DNA from: Variovorax sp. Root318D1
GTDB lineage: Bacteria > Pseudomonadota > Gammaproteobacteria > Burkholderiales > Burkholderiaceae_C
Length of the DNA stretch: 64,000 nucleotides
Assembly: GCF_001424835.1 (NCBI RefSeq)
Contig: NZ_LMCQ01000024.1
Coordinates: 295,677-359,676, forward strand
Direction: 5' to 3'
In this document: piece after piece, positions 16,058 to 24,731 of the stretch
Position numbering within the stretch: position 1 is the stretch's first letter
Layout of the letters: the number at the start of each line of letters is the position of its first letter
The notes under the pieces: generated by a model
Seen by the model: the letters and a program-made list of their open reading frames with translations, nothing else
The model's database searches: none
Told to the model about the DNA's origin: nothing
Position numbers and translations under genes: made by a program

Positions 16058-17623
16058 ATGCCGCGCTTGACTCTTTCTGCCCCTAAAAAAAGTTCTGCCA
16101 TGCCCGCGTTGCGGGCCCTGTGCGCTACGGTTCTCATAGCGTCCCAGATCTTGCTGCCGGTGCCCGCCCGCGCACAGTTGCAGGCATTGCCGGGCCTGGG
16201 CGACGGCGGCGAAATGACCGCCAGCGCCGAGCGCAACCTGGGCGACCAGATTGCGCGCGAGCTCTATCGCGACACAGACTACATCGACGACCCCGTCATT
16301 GCCGCCTATGTGCAGGAGATCTGGCAGCGCCTCTTGGCCGCCGCTCGCCAGCGTGGCGAACTCACGCCCGAACTGGACGAGCGCTTTGCCTGGACCGTCC
16401 TGCTCGGGCGAGACCGCAACGTCAACGCCTTTGCTCTGCCGGGCGGCTATCTGGGCCTGAACATGGGCCTGATAGCTACTGTGGGCAGCCGCGACGAACT
16501 GGCAACGGTGCTCGGCCACGAGCTGTCGCACGTCACGCAGCGCCACATCTCGCGCATCATGAGCCGGCAGGGCAAGCAGATGCCGTGGATGCTGGCCGGC
16601 CTGATCCTCGGCATGATCGCGGCCAGCAAGAGCCGCAACGCCGATGCCGGCCAAGCCGTGATCATGGGCAGCCAGGCGCTCTTCATGCAGAACCAGCTGA
16701 GCTTCTCGCGCGACATGGAGCGCGAGGCCGACCGCGTCGGCTTCGGCGTGATGACGCAGGCCGGCTTTGCGCCGCAGGGCGCGGCCGCCATGTTCGAAAA
16801 GCTGCAGTACGCCTCGCGCCTCAACGACAACGGCTCCTACCCCTATCTGCGCAGCCATCCGCTCACGTCCGAGCGCATTTCCGACATGCAGGGCCGGTTC
16901 CAGTTCCGTTTCGACGCGGCACCACCCATGCCGCTGGCCATGGACCACGCCATGATTGCGGCGCGTGCGCGCGTGCTCACGCGGCCGGGGGTCGATGTGC
17001 TGCGGCTCTGGGTCGATGCGGCTTCCAGCGGCGAGTTTGCCAGGAGCAGCCCGGCGCAGCAGGCCGGCACGCTTTACGCGGCGGCGCTGTCGGCCAAGGA
17101 TCTGCGCGATTTCAAGGCGGCGCGCGCAATGGCCGAACGGCTGACGGCGCGCACCGCGGAAGATCCATCGGCCGCCAGGCTTGCGCGCTGGCTCAATGCC
17201 GAGATCGAACTTGCGGGCGGCGGCGCTGCCAAGGCCGCCGCCTTGCTCGATGTGAAGTCCAAGGAACGGCCCGAGATGCTGCTGGCCGCCGACGCGGCCG
17301 TGGCCACGCGGCAACCCGCGCCAATGGTGCCGGTGCTGCGCGACTGGGTCGCCACCCATCCGCGCGACGCCACCGCCTGGCGGGCGCTGGCCAACTTGTA
17401 TGGCGCGCAGAACGACACGCTGCGCGCAGTGCGTGCCGACGCCGAAGCGAACGTGGCCATCCTCGACTACCCCGCTGCGCGGGACCGGTTCAAGGCCGCG
17501 CAGGAACTGATGCGCAAGCCGGGCGCGCCCATCGACCACTACGAGGCGTCGATCATCGACACCCGCGCGCGCGACGTCGAGGTATTGGTGAAGCGGCAGG
17601 CCGAAGAGCCGCCGCTCAGGTAG
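16058..17623 (+). CDS. M48-family periplasmic metalloprotease (BepA/YfgC-like)
   Basis: Zinc protease of about 521 residues. The N-terminus is a signal peptide ending PVPARAQ. The catalytic motif is GHELSHVTQRH (HExxH), with the third zinc ligand in SRDMEREADRVGFG. The C-terminal half (from about residue 300) is helical and TPR-like, as in BepA, which degrades misassembled outer membrane proteins. Two Met starts are possible, 16058 and 16100; both leave a workable signal peptide and neither has a clear ribosome binding site. I give the longer form. The gene diverges from moaC. Confidence 0.9.
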   Translation: MPRLTLSAPKKSSAMPALRALCATVLIASQILLPVPARAQLQALPGLGDGGEMTASAERNLGDQIARELYRDTDYIDDPVIAAYVQEIWQRLLAAARQRGELTPELDERFAWTVLLGRDRNVNAFALPGGYLGLNMGLIATVGSRDELATVLGHELSHVTQRHISRIMSRQGKQMPWMLAGLILGMIAASKSRNADAGQAVIMGSQALFMQNQLSFSRDMEREADRVGFGVMTQAGFAPQGAAAMFEKLQYASRLNDNGSYPYLRSHPLTSERISDMQGRFQFRFDAAPPMPLAMDHAMIAARARVLTRPGVDVLRLWVDAASSGEFARSSPAQQAGTLYAAALSAKDLRDFKAARAMAERLTARTAEDPSAARLARWLNAEIELAGGGAAKAAALLDVKSKERPEMLLAADAAVATRQPAPMVPVLRDWVATHPRDATAWRALANLYGAQNDTLRAVRADAEANVAILDYPAARDRFKAAQELMRKPGAPIDHYEASIIDTRARDVEVLVKRQAEEPPLR

Positions 17624-17647
17624 AAAAAAGAAAGGACGCGCGGCCGT

Positions 17648-18001
17648 TCAGGCCTTGGAAAGAAGCCCGCCCAGCGCGGCTTCGATCACCAAACCCAGCA
17701 GCGAATAGATCAGCGAGCCGATCAGCGCGGCCACGAAGCCGCTGACCTGAAAGCCCGCGAGCAGGCCCGATGCGGCCCAGAACAGCAGCGCGTTGATCAC
17801 GAACAGGAACAGCCCCAGCGTGACGATGGTGACCGGCAGCGTGAGCACCACCAGCACCGGCCTGACGACCATGTTGAGCAAGCCGATGACCGCTGCGGCA
17901 ATCAGCGCGGAGCCGAAGCTGTTGACCTGGACACCGTTGTAGAGATAGGCCACCGCCAGCAGCGCGACGGCGCTGAGCAGCCATTTGAGGATGATGCGCA
18001 T
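17648..18001 (-). CDS. Small four-helix membrane protein (PF04020-type, 'phage holin family')
   Basis: 117-residue protein that is almost entirely hydrophobic, with four predicted membrane segments. It begins MRIILKWLLSAVALLAVAYL, followed by IGLLNMVVRPVLVVLTLPVTIVTLGLFLFVINALLFW, the signature of the PF04020 family. These are named after holins but are common chromosomal proteins of unknown role. The name is not evidence of phage. Convergent with the M48 protease gene. Confidence 0.85.
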   Translation of the reverse strand: MRIILKWLLSAVALLAVAYLYNGVQVNSFGSALIAAAVIGLLNMVVRPVLVVLTLPVTIVTLGLFLFVINALLFWAASGLLAGFQVSGFVAALIGSLIYSLLGLVIEAALGGLLSKA

Positions 18002-18029
18002 GCGCCGCAGGATACCCCACCGGCCCGCC

Positions 18030-18072
18030 AAAAAGACGAGAGCCCCGGCGCGTTGCCGCACCGGGGCTCGTC
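18030..18072 (-). terminator. Rho-independent terminator of the 18088-18552 gene
   Basis: Read on the minus strand: GACGAGCCCCGG, a 12-base loop, CCGGGGCTCTCGTC (two-base bulge), then TTTTT. It lies 15 bases past the stop and just before the start of the PF04020-type gene. Confidence 0.85.
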
Positions 18073-18087
18073 GTGAAGCGGGATGTG

Positions 18088-18552
18088 TTATTCGGCCAGT
18101 TCGTTCGCGAGCACCAGCAGCGCGCCCATGCCCATCACGGCGCCAGGAAAGGCCCAGCCCGATTGACGCGGGGGGGTCTGGTCCAGCGAGACCGGTTCCA
18201 GGTCGACACCGATCTTGGGGCGGCGGGCATCGACCACGTGGGTGGCCGCATGCTCTCGCTTCAGCTGCTGCGTGAGATCGGCCAGCGGGCCCTTGGCAAG
18301 CACCGGCGTCACCTGTCCGCCATTGCGTTCGAGCACCGGCAGCAGCTGCGCCTGGACCTTGCTGAACCACTTGGCGCGCCAGTTCTCTCGCGCGCTGTGG
18401 CTCACCCATTTGCTGATGCGGTGAGTCATGCGCGGTGCGCAGGCCACGAGCACCCAATGGCGCGCCACGACGCTGTTGGCGTCGGGCGTCAGTTCGGCGA
18501 ACTGCTCGCAGGCATAGCCGGCGTCGTCGACATAGAGAATGATCGTTTCCAC
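18088..18552 (-). CDS. Conserved-looking hypothetical protein, possible C-terminal membrane segment
   Basis: I do not recognise this 154-residue protein. It starts at GTG 18552, placed by an AAGGAG ribosome binding site six bases upstream. The N-terminal part (METIILYVDDAGYACEQF, counting GTG as Met) looks like a beta strand entering an alpha/beta fold. The middle is rich in Arg/Lys/Trp (WRAKWFSKVQAQLLPVLERNGG), and residues about 130-150 are hydrophobic (WAFPGAVMGMGALLVLANEL). Its own terminator and strong ribosome binding site support a real gene. It could be related to RNA-binding or release-factor-like alpha/beta proteins, but this is a guess. Confidence 0.7.
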   Translation of the reverse strand: METIILYVDDAGYACEQFAELTPDANSVVARHWVLVACAPRMTHRISKWVSHSARENWRAKWFSKVQAQLLPVLERNGGQVTPVLAKGPLADLTQQLKREHAATHVVDARRPKIGVDLEPVSLDQTPPRQSGWAFPGAVMGMGALLVLANELAE

Positions 18553-18631
18553 GGTGCGCTCCTTCAGGTAGCTAGAGTGGCAGAGACTGGCCGATAGGGG
18601 AAGGGCATTTTTTGCCGGCGCTTGCCGGCGT

Positions 18632-19378
18632 TCAGCTCGACGTGACGGCCTCGGCGGGCTTTTGGCGCGCCTGGCGCACTGCCACCCACTTGCCGATGAC
18701 CAGCACCAGCAGCGCACCGGCGATGCCGGCTGCATACCTGACCATGTCGGACTGCGGCACCTTCGGCACCCATGTCCAGGCGGCGGTGTTCGACAGCGCG
18801 GGATCGGACACAGCCATCGTGCCGGCGATCCAGCCCAGCAGCATGCCGCCGAGCGTGATGATGATCGGGAAACGGTCCATCAGCTTGATGACCAGCTGGC
18901 TGCCCCAGACGATGATCGGGATGCTCACCAGCAGGCCGAAGATCACCAGCGGCATTTGGTGGGCCTGGCCGGCGCCCTGAGCGGCACCTGCAATGGCGAT
19001 CACGTTGTCCACGCTCATCACCAGGTCGGCCACGATCACGGTCTTGACGGCGGCCCACAGCTTGTCGCTGCTCTGGATGTTGCCGTGCGCGTCGTCATGG
19101 TCGGGCGCCAGCAGCTTGATGCCGATCCACACCAGCAGTGCGGCCCCCACCAGCTTGAGGAACGGAATGGCCAGGAGCGTGAGCGCGAAGAAGATCAGCA
19201 CGACACGCAACACGATGGCGCCGGCCGTGCCCCACAGGATGCCCTTGGTGCGTTGCGCAGGCGGAAGCTTGCGGCAGGCCAGGGCAATGACGACGGCGTT
19301 GTCTCCGCCGAGCAGGATGTCGATCATGATGATCTGACCGACCGCGACCCAGAATTCCGGGGTCATGAACTGTTCCAT
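18632..19378 (-). CDS. TerC-family membrane protein, probable manganese exporter
   Basis: 248-residue integral membrane protein of the TerC family (YjbE/YkoY branch). The two acidic repeats of the family are visible: IDILLGGDNAVVIAL in the first helix and ADLVMSVDNVIAIAGA in the fourth, whose Asp and Asn residues are thought to line the metal path. About seven helices are seen. Related proteins (Alx, YkoY) export Mn2+. The leader carries a yybP-ykoY riboswitch, which supports manganese as substrate much more strongly than the sequence alone. Monocistronic. Confidence 0.9.
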   Translation of the reverse strand: MEQFMTPEFWVAVGQIIMIDILLGGDNAVVIALACRKLPPAQRTKGILWGTAGAIVLRVVLIFFALTLLAIPFLKLVGAALLVWIGIKLLAPDHDDAHGNIQSSDKLWAAVKTVIVADLVMSVDNVIAIAGAAQGAGQAHQMPLVIFGLLVSIPIIVWGSQLVIKLMDRFPIIITLGGMLLGWIAGTMAVSDPALSNTAAWTWVPKVPQSDMVRYAAGIAGALLVLVIGKWVAVRQARQKPAEAVTSS

Positions 19379-19516
19379 AGGTTCCTCTTGTCTTCGCGCG
19401 GCCCGTCCATCCTGGCTGGATGGCAGCAGTCCGGCGCATGCGTTGCATTTCGATCCATCCCGTGCAGGAATGTCGAAGCGATGGCGAAGACCGGGCGAAT
19501 GACCGGGGATTCTGGA

Positions 19517-19675
19517 ACGCTTCGACCAAACCTGCGCAGGTTCAAATCGAAGGTCTTGCTCGACAGCGCGTACCCAAGGGGCACGTGTTGCCCGACAGGC
19601 CGGAAGTGTTGTGCTTCGTATTGACGACCAGTCGATTCCCGCCGTTGTGCGGCAGTTGGGAGCTACTCCCCTTCG
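19517..19675 (-). promoter_or_regulatory. yybP-ykoY manganese riboswitch
   Basis: Read on the minus strand: GGGGAGTAGC (19671-19662), then CGTCAATACG (19626-19617), CCTTGGGTACGC, then GAGCAAGACCTTCG (19561-19548) followed by a palindromic hairpin AACCTGCGCAGGTT and GGTCGAAG. The first two are the conserved internal-loop elements of the yybP-ykoY class and GAGCAAGACCTT is its usual 3' segment in Proteobacteria. It ends about 140 bases before the TerC start. Known members bind Mn2+ and turn expression on. The rest of the leader (19379-19516) contains GC-rich helices that could be the expression platform. Confidence 0.85.
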
Positions 19676-19859
19676 TGGGGCGAATTAGAGCATCCTGGCC
19701 GGTGTTCTGGCAACCTGAAATTTCCGGTCCGCCAAAAGCAATGCCTTGAAAAGCTGGGTGAAACAAGGCACGAGGCTATGAATTTTGTAGCGCATATAAC
19801 CTTCGACGGTCGCGGGGCATTGCCGGACTATGATCGCCGCTCGCTGTTTTGCACTCTTC

Positions 19860-20324
19860 ATGGCCGCCATTCACATCATCGACATCGAGGCCGCCATCAA
19901 CCATTGGCGCGAGAAGAGTCCCTCGCCCGACGGTGTCACCTTGGCGCCACAACTTCGCGCGCTCGCCGAGGTCTACGCGCTCATGGTGTTCCACCACGAA
20001 GACGAGGTCGACGAGTTCGGTTTTCCGTCTGATGCCTGGGCGGCCTGGCTCGATTGGTACCACAGCACGCCCGACACCCCCTGCATCGCGATCTGTTCCA
20101 CCAGCCAGGGGGACGACGAGTGCAAGGGTTGCGGCCGCACCTTCGACGAAGTGCAGCATTGGCCCGCCATGTCGCCGGTCGAAAAGCGCGTGACCTGGCG
20201 CCGCATCACCATGGAAGACACGGCCTGGCGCTTCAACAAGTACGCCGAGCGCGCCCGCGAGGCCGAGCCGGCGCAATGGCCTGACGACCCGGCCGAGCCC
20301 CTCGGGCCCGACGACACGCCCTGA
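19860..20324 (+). CDS. DUF3717 and DUF1289 domain protein
   Basis: 154-residue protein with two small domains. Residues 1-55 (IHIIDIEAAINHWRE... LAEVYALMVFH) match the DUF3717 pattern. Residues about 75-120 (DTPCIAICSTSQGDDECKGCGRTFDEVQHWPAMSPVEKR) match DUF1289, with four Cys that probably bind zinc. The function of either domain is unknown. I start at ATG 19860 because DUF3717 begins almost at the initiator Met; ATG 19830 would add ten residues. It is ten bases ahead of the next small gene and probably cotranscribed. Confidence 0.82.
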   Translation: MAAIHIIDIEAAINHWREKSPSPDGVTLAPQLRALAEVYALMVFHHEDEVDEFGFPSDAWAAWLDWYHSTPDTPCIAICSTSQGDDECKGCGRTFDEVQHWPAMSPVEKRVTWRRITMEDTAWRFNKYAERAREAEPAQWPDDPAEPLGPDDTP

Positions 20325-20333
20325 GGGGCCCAA

Positions 20334-20639
20334 ATGCGCCGCCTCGCCCAAGCACCGAACCTCGCGATCGCGACCCTGTGGGTGCATGCGTTGCAAGAGG
20401 AGGGCGTCGAAGCGACGGTGCAGCGTGAATTTCTCGGCGCCGTGATGGGACAGCTACCGCCCGACCAATGCCTGCCTGAAATCTGGATCGACGACGAAGC
20501 GCAGTTCGAGCGCGCGCAGCAAGTGCTGTATGCGGCGCAGCACAGGCCTCAGCGCAACTGGCAATGCGTGTGCGGCGAGCGGATCGAGGGCGGCTTCGAG
20601 CAGTGCTGGCACTGCGGCGCGATGATGCCGGCCGCCTAG
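20334..20639 (+). CDS. DUF2007-type small protein with zinc-ribbon tail
   Basis: 101-residue protein. The N-terminal half resembles DUF2007 (putative signal-transducing proteins): a ferredoxin-like fold where NLAIATLWVHALQEEGVEA precedes a variable loop and EIWIDDEAQFERAQQVL. The C-terminus has CVCGERIEGGFEQCWHCG, two Cys pairs of a zinc ribbon. No function is known. The stop lies three bases from the convergent yaeQ stop. Confidence 0.8.
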   Translation: MRRLAQAPNLAIATLWVHALQEEGVEATVQREFLGAVMGQLPPDQCLPEIWIDDEAQFERAQQVLYAAQHRPQRNWQCVCGERIEGGFEQCWHCGAMMPAA

Positions 20640-20642
20640 AGG

Positions 20643-21203
20643 CTATTTCCAGCGCAGCAGTTCGACGTCGATGCTGTTTGCACCGTCGCCCAGCGTCAGC
20701 GTGTTTTCCTGGATGGTCGCCTGCAGCTGCATGCTGCGCTGCGCCAGCGCGGCCAGCGCCTGCGAGGCTTCCGTCGGCACGCGGTAGACCTGCAGGTTTT
20801 GCGGCCGCGTGAGCTTGTTCTCGATGCCGCGCCACCAGATCTCGGCCGCGTGGTTGAAGCAATAGACGATCACTTCGTCCGACTTGCCGCAGGCCTTGAT
20901 GATGGGCTTGTCTTCCGGCTGGCCGACCTCGATCCACAGCTTGGTCTCGCCCGTGAAATCGCGCAGCCACACGTCGGGCTCGTCGACGTTCGACAAGCCC
21001 GCGCCAAAGGCCAGCGTGCCGTCGCCCTGGCACACGTCCTGCAGCTTGTGCGCGTTGAGTGCAAGCGCGACGAGCCGGATCATCATCCGCTCGTCGGTCT
21101 CGCTCGGGTGGCGCGCCAGGGTCAGCGCATGGTCGGCGTAGTAGCCGTGGTCGATGTCGGCCACCGCGAGGGCGGCCTTGAAGATGGTGGATTTGAGGGC
21201 CAT
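20643..21203 (-). CDS. YaeQ family protein
   Basis: 186-residue cytoplasmic protein that matches YaeQ along its length: MALKSTIFKAALAVADIDHGYYADHALTLARHPSETDERMM at the start, then LWIEVGQPEDKPIIKACGKSDEVIVY in the middle. The fold resembles PD-(D/E)xK nucleases; the biological role is not established. ATG 21203 gives the normal length. Confidence 0.92.
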   Translation of the reverse strand: MALKSTIFKAALAVADIDHGYYADHALTLARHPSETDERMMIRLVALALNAHKLQDVCQGDGTLAFGAGLSNVDEPDVWLRDFTGETKLWIEVGQPEDKPIIKACGKSDEVIVYCFNHAAEIWWRGIENKLTRPQNLQVYRVPTEASQALAALAQRSMQLQATIQENTLTLGDGANSIDVELLRWK

Positions 21204-21237
21204 GGGTGCGCGAGTGTATGCGCCCCTACAGGCTTCG

Positions 21238-23412
21238 TCAGAACGTCACCGAAGCCTGCAGGTACACGGTGCGCGGCTGGCCCACGTACTTGCCGCCGTT
21301 GTTGTCGACCGACCGGTTGTAGTAGCGCCGGTCGAACAGGTTCTTGACGCCGACGGCCAGCTTCAGGTTGCTCATCGAAGGGCCGAAGTCGTACGCGGCG
21401 CGCAGGTTCATGGTCGCGTAGCCCGGAATGTTGCCCAGGCGGCCGGTCGAATCCTCCAGCGTGATGTATTGCGCGCCGTCGTCGGGCGAGCCTGGCGAGC
21501 GCTGCTTCGATTGCGCGTACACGTCGGCGTTGAAGGTCCACGGCCCGCGCTCATAGCGCGCGCCGAGCGTCGCCACCTGTCGCGAGTAGAACGGCAGGTC
21601 GCGCCCCGCGAAAGCGCCGGCCTTGGAGGTGGCCTGCGTGTACGTGTAGGTTGCGGACACCGACACGCCCTTGAGCGAATCGCTCAGCGTGCCAAGGTCG
21701 TAGCGCAGCGCCGACTCCAGCCCGCGGTGCCGCGTGGCGCCCAGGTCGGTCCATTGGCCGACGTCGCCGGTGATGGAGCGCGCGAGCTGTAGTTCCTTGT
21801 CGAAGTTGATATTGAACAGCGTCAGCTCGCCGCTCCACGCCTCGCCCTTGTAATGCGTGCCGATTTCGTAGGTCTTGGCTTTCTCCGGATGCAAGCCCGT
21901 GGTCGACTGCGCGAGCTGGGCGTACTGCTGCGGGCCGAAAGACACGCCGGCATTCGCGAACACCGACCAGCGCTCGCTCATGCGGTAGAGCACCGACAGC
22001 GTCGGCAGCACCTCGTTGGAATCGATCTTCGGATAGTTCGCGCCGGTGACCCGGTTGTTGGCCAGCGTGAAGACGTCATTGTGCGAGCGGATGGATTCGT
22101 AGCGCACGCCGGGCGTGATGGTCCAGTTGCCGAAGTCGATCCGGTCGTCGATGTAGAACGCATGTGCGGTCGTGCCGCCTTTGCTCGACTGGTACGCAGG
22201 CTGCGCGAGCGTGAACGCATCGAATCCGGGGCGCGGCCGGTAGTAGGCGCTGCGCGTCGCCACTTCGGAAGCCTCTTCCTTGAGGTAGCGCGCGCCGACG
22301 CTGATCTCCTGCACCACGCTGCCCGAATCGATCAGGCGCGAGTAGCGGGGCTCGAAGGCGTAGGTCTTGTAGTTGCGCGGAGCGCTGGTCAGGCGCCGCC
22401 GGCCGGCATTGGCGCCCGTGCCTTCCTGCTCGAGGTAGCTGCTGCGGAACGAGTCGGTGTAGTAGCTCAGCAATTCGAACTTGTTCACGCCGTCGTTGTG
22501 CGTGTACTTGATCGAACCGTCGGTCCGGCGTCCGGAGAATTCGTCGAAAGGGCGGTCGGACTGGAACGGGTCCGCGGCAAACTGCGCCGTCGTCAGGCCG
22601 CCCGGCATGCGGCCCTTGCCTTCGAAGTGATGCAGCGAGACGGCGATGTCGTCGGTGTTCGAAATCCGGTAGGCGCCCTTCAGCATCAGGTCGTCGATGC
22701 TGGTGTGGTCATTGCTCCGGCGAAAGCCGTCGCCGTGCGTGCCCGAATACAGCAGCGCGAGGCCGAGGCCGTTCTCGTTGGTGCCGCCCATGAAAAGGGT
22801 GGGTGTGGTCTTGATGCCGCCGCCGTGGCTGGCGCTTTCGACGCCCACGCCGACTTCGCCCGCGAACTGCTTCGGAATCGCCCGCGTCACGAAGTTGATG
22901 ATGCCGCCCACGTTCTGCGGGCCGTAGCGCACCGAGCCCGCGCCGCGCACTACGTCGACCGCCTCCAGGCTGCCGAGCGACACAGGCGCGAGCGAGAGTT
23001 GCGGCTGGCCGTAGGGCGCATAGGCCAGCGGAACGCCGTCCAGCAGGATGGTCGAGCGCGGCGACAGGCGCGAAGTGAGGCCGCGCACGCCCACGTTGAG
23101 CGAGATGTCGCTGCCGCCCGTGCCGTTGCTCTCCTGCACCTGCACGCCGGGAACCTGGCGCAGCACGTCGCGCACGCTGCTCGAGCCGCTCTCCTGGATC
23201 TGCTTGCGCTCGATGATGCTGCGCGCGCCGGGGTGCTCGAGCACCTTGGTTTCACTGGGCGTGCCGAGCCAGTCGCCCGTGACGGTCACGGCTTCCAGCG
23301 ACTTCGCACCAGACGTGGCATCGGCCGCCGGTTCGGCTTCGGCCGCAAAGCTCTGGAAACTGATGGGGAATAGCGCCATCACCAGGGCGGCGCACTTCTT
23401 CTGCTTGAACAC
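21238..23412 (-). CDS. TonB-dependent receptor, FecA-like (ferric citrate type)
   Basis: 724-residue outer membrane receptor. It starts at GTG 23412 with AGGAG upstream. A signal peptide (about 1-24) is followed by a TonB-box-like EAVTVTG (about 39-46), a plug (about 60-180) and a 22-strand barrel ending in a C-terminal aromatic strand (VYLQASVTF). The plug sequence ILLDGVPLAYAPYGQPQL, SLGSLEAVDVVRGAGSVRYG and NVGGIINFVTRAIP is very close to FecA. It lacks the roughly 80-residue N-terminal signalling domain of E. coli FecA, so it cannot signal through a FecR/FecI pair, and none is seen. It sits 48 bases after the PepSY gene, probably the same operon. Substrate by similarity: ferric dicitrate or a related carboxylate siderophore. 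Confidence 0.88.
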   Translation of the reverse strand: MFKQKKCAALVMALFPISFQSFAAEAEPAADATSGAKSLEAVTVTGDWLGTPSETKVLEHPGARSIIERKQIQESGSSSVRDVLRQVPGVQVQESNGTGGSDISLNVGVRGLTSRLSPRSTILLDGVPLAYAPYGQPQLSLAPVSLGSLEAVDVVRGAGSVRYGPQNVGGIINFVTRAIPKQFAGEVGVGVESASHGGGIKTTPTLFMGGTNENGLGLALLYSGTHGDGFRRSNDHTSIDDLMLKGAYRISNTDDIAVSLHHFEGKGRMPGGLTTAQFAADPFQSDRPFDEFSGRRTDGSIKYTHNDGVNKFELLSYYTDSFRSSYLEQEGTGANAGRRRLTSAPRNYKTYAFEPRYSRLIDSGSVVQEISVGARYLKEEASEVATRSAYYRPRPGFDAFTLAQPAYQSSKGGTTAHAFYIDDRIDFGNWTITPGVRYESIRSHNDVFTLANNRVTGANYPKIDSNEVLPTLSVLYRMSERWSVFANAGVSFGPQQYAQLAQSTTGLHPEKAKTYEIGTHYKGEAWSGELTLFNINFDKELQLARSITGDVGQWTDLGATRHRGLESALRYDLGTLSDSLKGVSVSATYTYTQATSKAGAFAGRDLPFYSRQVATLGARYERGPWTFNADVYAQSKQRSPGSPDDGAQYITLEDSTGRLGNIPGYATMNLRAAYDFGPSMSNLKLAVGVKNLFDRRYYNRSVDNNGGKYVGQPRTVYLQASVTF

Positions 23413-23460
23413 GGCTTCTCCTCGAATATCAATAAAAATCGACCGCAGCAGACGTCCCGT

Positions 23461-24597
23461 TCAGGAGGTCGTGCGGTTGCTGTTGTTGGAAAGCGCGGCG
23501 CCTCGGGCCGCGGCGGCTACGGCGCGGCGCCGCCACCAGAGCCAGATGCCGCTCAGCCCCAGGCCGGCCAGTGCCAGGCCAAGCAGCGCGACGACCGCCT
23601 GGAGCACCGGCCCGCCCAGCACGCCGGTGTGCAGCGGATAGATCACCACCACCGCGCCGTTGCCGGCGTCCAGGTCTTGCCATCGGCGCACCGCCAGCAC
23701 CTCGCCGGTCAGCGGATGCAGCCACGCCGAGCTGATGCCGTTCGGATGCGGATCGTCGGCAAGCCGGAAGCGCACCCGGATCGGGCGGTTCGGCTTGGAA
23801 GGCACCTGCACATAGCCGATCGGCTGGCCCGGGAACACGTTCTGCGCGCGGGCGACCAGTTCGTCGAGCGACAGCCGGGGGCCTGCGGCCGTGCCCTTGG
23901 GAACCGTGGGCGGCTTGACCGGCTCCTGGCCCATGGCGGCCGAAATGAAGTTGCCGAGCGGCCGCCATGCCATGTAGGCGCCCGTGAAGATCGACACCGC
24001 AATCAGCAGTCCAAGCACGGCGCCGCCGGTGCGGTGCAGGTCGAACAGCCCCCGCAGCAGGCCGCGGTCGAGCGCAATGCGAAGTGAAGGCGGCCAGCGC
24101 GTGGGCCACCAGAGCACCACGCCGGTGATCAGCATCAACAGATAGGCCAGCGCGACGAAGGCGAGGATGCCCTTGCCGGTATCTTCCAGCAGCAGGCTGC
24201 TGTGCAGTTCGAAGAGCAGGTTGTAGGCGCCTTCGTGCGACCCGCGCCGGCCTTGCTCGGCGCCGGTGGCGGGATCGAGATAGAGCGTGCCGTCCCAGGG
24301 CCCGCGCACATACACCCAGAGCGTCTCGCCGGAGTCGCGCGGTGGTCGCAGCGTGAAGTTGGTGTCGGGCCCGAACTCGGTCAGGATGCGCTGGCGCAGC
24401 GGCTCGAGCGGCAGCACGGGCGCCGCAACGGCCGTGTTTCGGGCCACGAAGAGCTCGGGATGCGCATAGCGGTCGATCGGCGACGCGACCACAAGCACCG
24501 CGCCAAGCAGCGCCGTGAGGGCAAGTACCGGTCCGAGCGTGAGACCGATCCAGCGGTGAACCTTGAGCCAGAGGCGTCGGAGGGGGGCGCGCAGCAT
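23461..24597 (-). CDS. PepSY-associated membrane protein (iron-uptake type)
   Basis: 378-residue inner membrane protein with four main membrane segments: about residues 18-38, 150-175, 195-220 and 330-355. HRWIGLTLGPVLALTALLGAVLVVASPIDRYAHPELF at the start and the central LHRTGGAVLGLLIAVSIFTGAYMAWRPL carry the conserved His of the family. Such proteins accompany TonB receptors and some act as ferric-siderophore reductases; the role here is inferred. A TTG lies two codons upstream, but ATG 24597 is preferred. It is the first gene of the operon with the FecA-like receptor. Confidence 0.85.
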   Translation of the reverse strand: MLRAPLRRLWLKVHRWIGLTLGPVLALTALLGAVLVVASPIDRYAHPELFVARNTAVAAPVLPLEPLRQRILTEFGPDTNFTLRPPRDSGETLWVYVRGPWDGTLYLDPATGAEQGRRGSHEGAYNLLFELHSSLLLEDTGKGILAFVALAYLLMLITGVVLWWPTRWPPSLRIALDRGLLRGLFDLHRTGGAVLGLLIAVSIFTGAYMAWRPLGNFISAAMGQEPVKPPTVPKGTAAGPRLSLDELVARAQNVFPGQPIGYVQVPSKPNRPIRVRFRLADDPHPNGISSAWLHPLTGEVLAVRRWQDLDAGNGAVVVIYPLHTGVLGGPVLQAVVALLGLALAGLGLSGIWLWWRRRAVAAAARGAALSNNSNRTTS

Positions 24598-24731
24598 GAA
24601 CAACAGGGACTTTGAAGCCCCGTCAGGTCGTTGGCTGGCGCACCGCGGGGCGGCGCGTTGGCTGGATAGGGGGCCGAGAAGCGACGCAGGCAGACCGCCT
24701 TCAAGCGGCTGTTGCGTCGGTGCGGGAAGCC

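Noticed and set aside
15521..17539. 672-codon minus-strand frame covering moaC
   Set aside because: Only the last 160 codons are MoaC. The rest is antisense to the M48 protease and has no family features.
17648..18001. Phage remnant suggested by the 'holin family' protein
   Set aside because: PF04020 proteins are ordinary chromosomal membrane proteins; no other phage gene is present.
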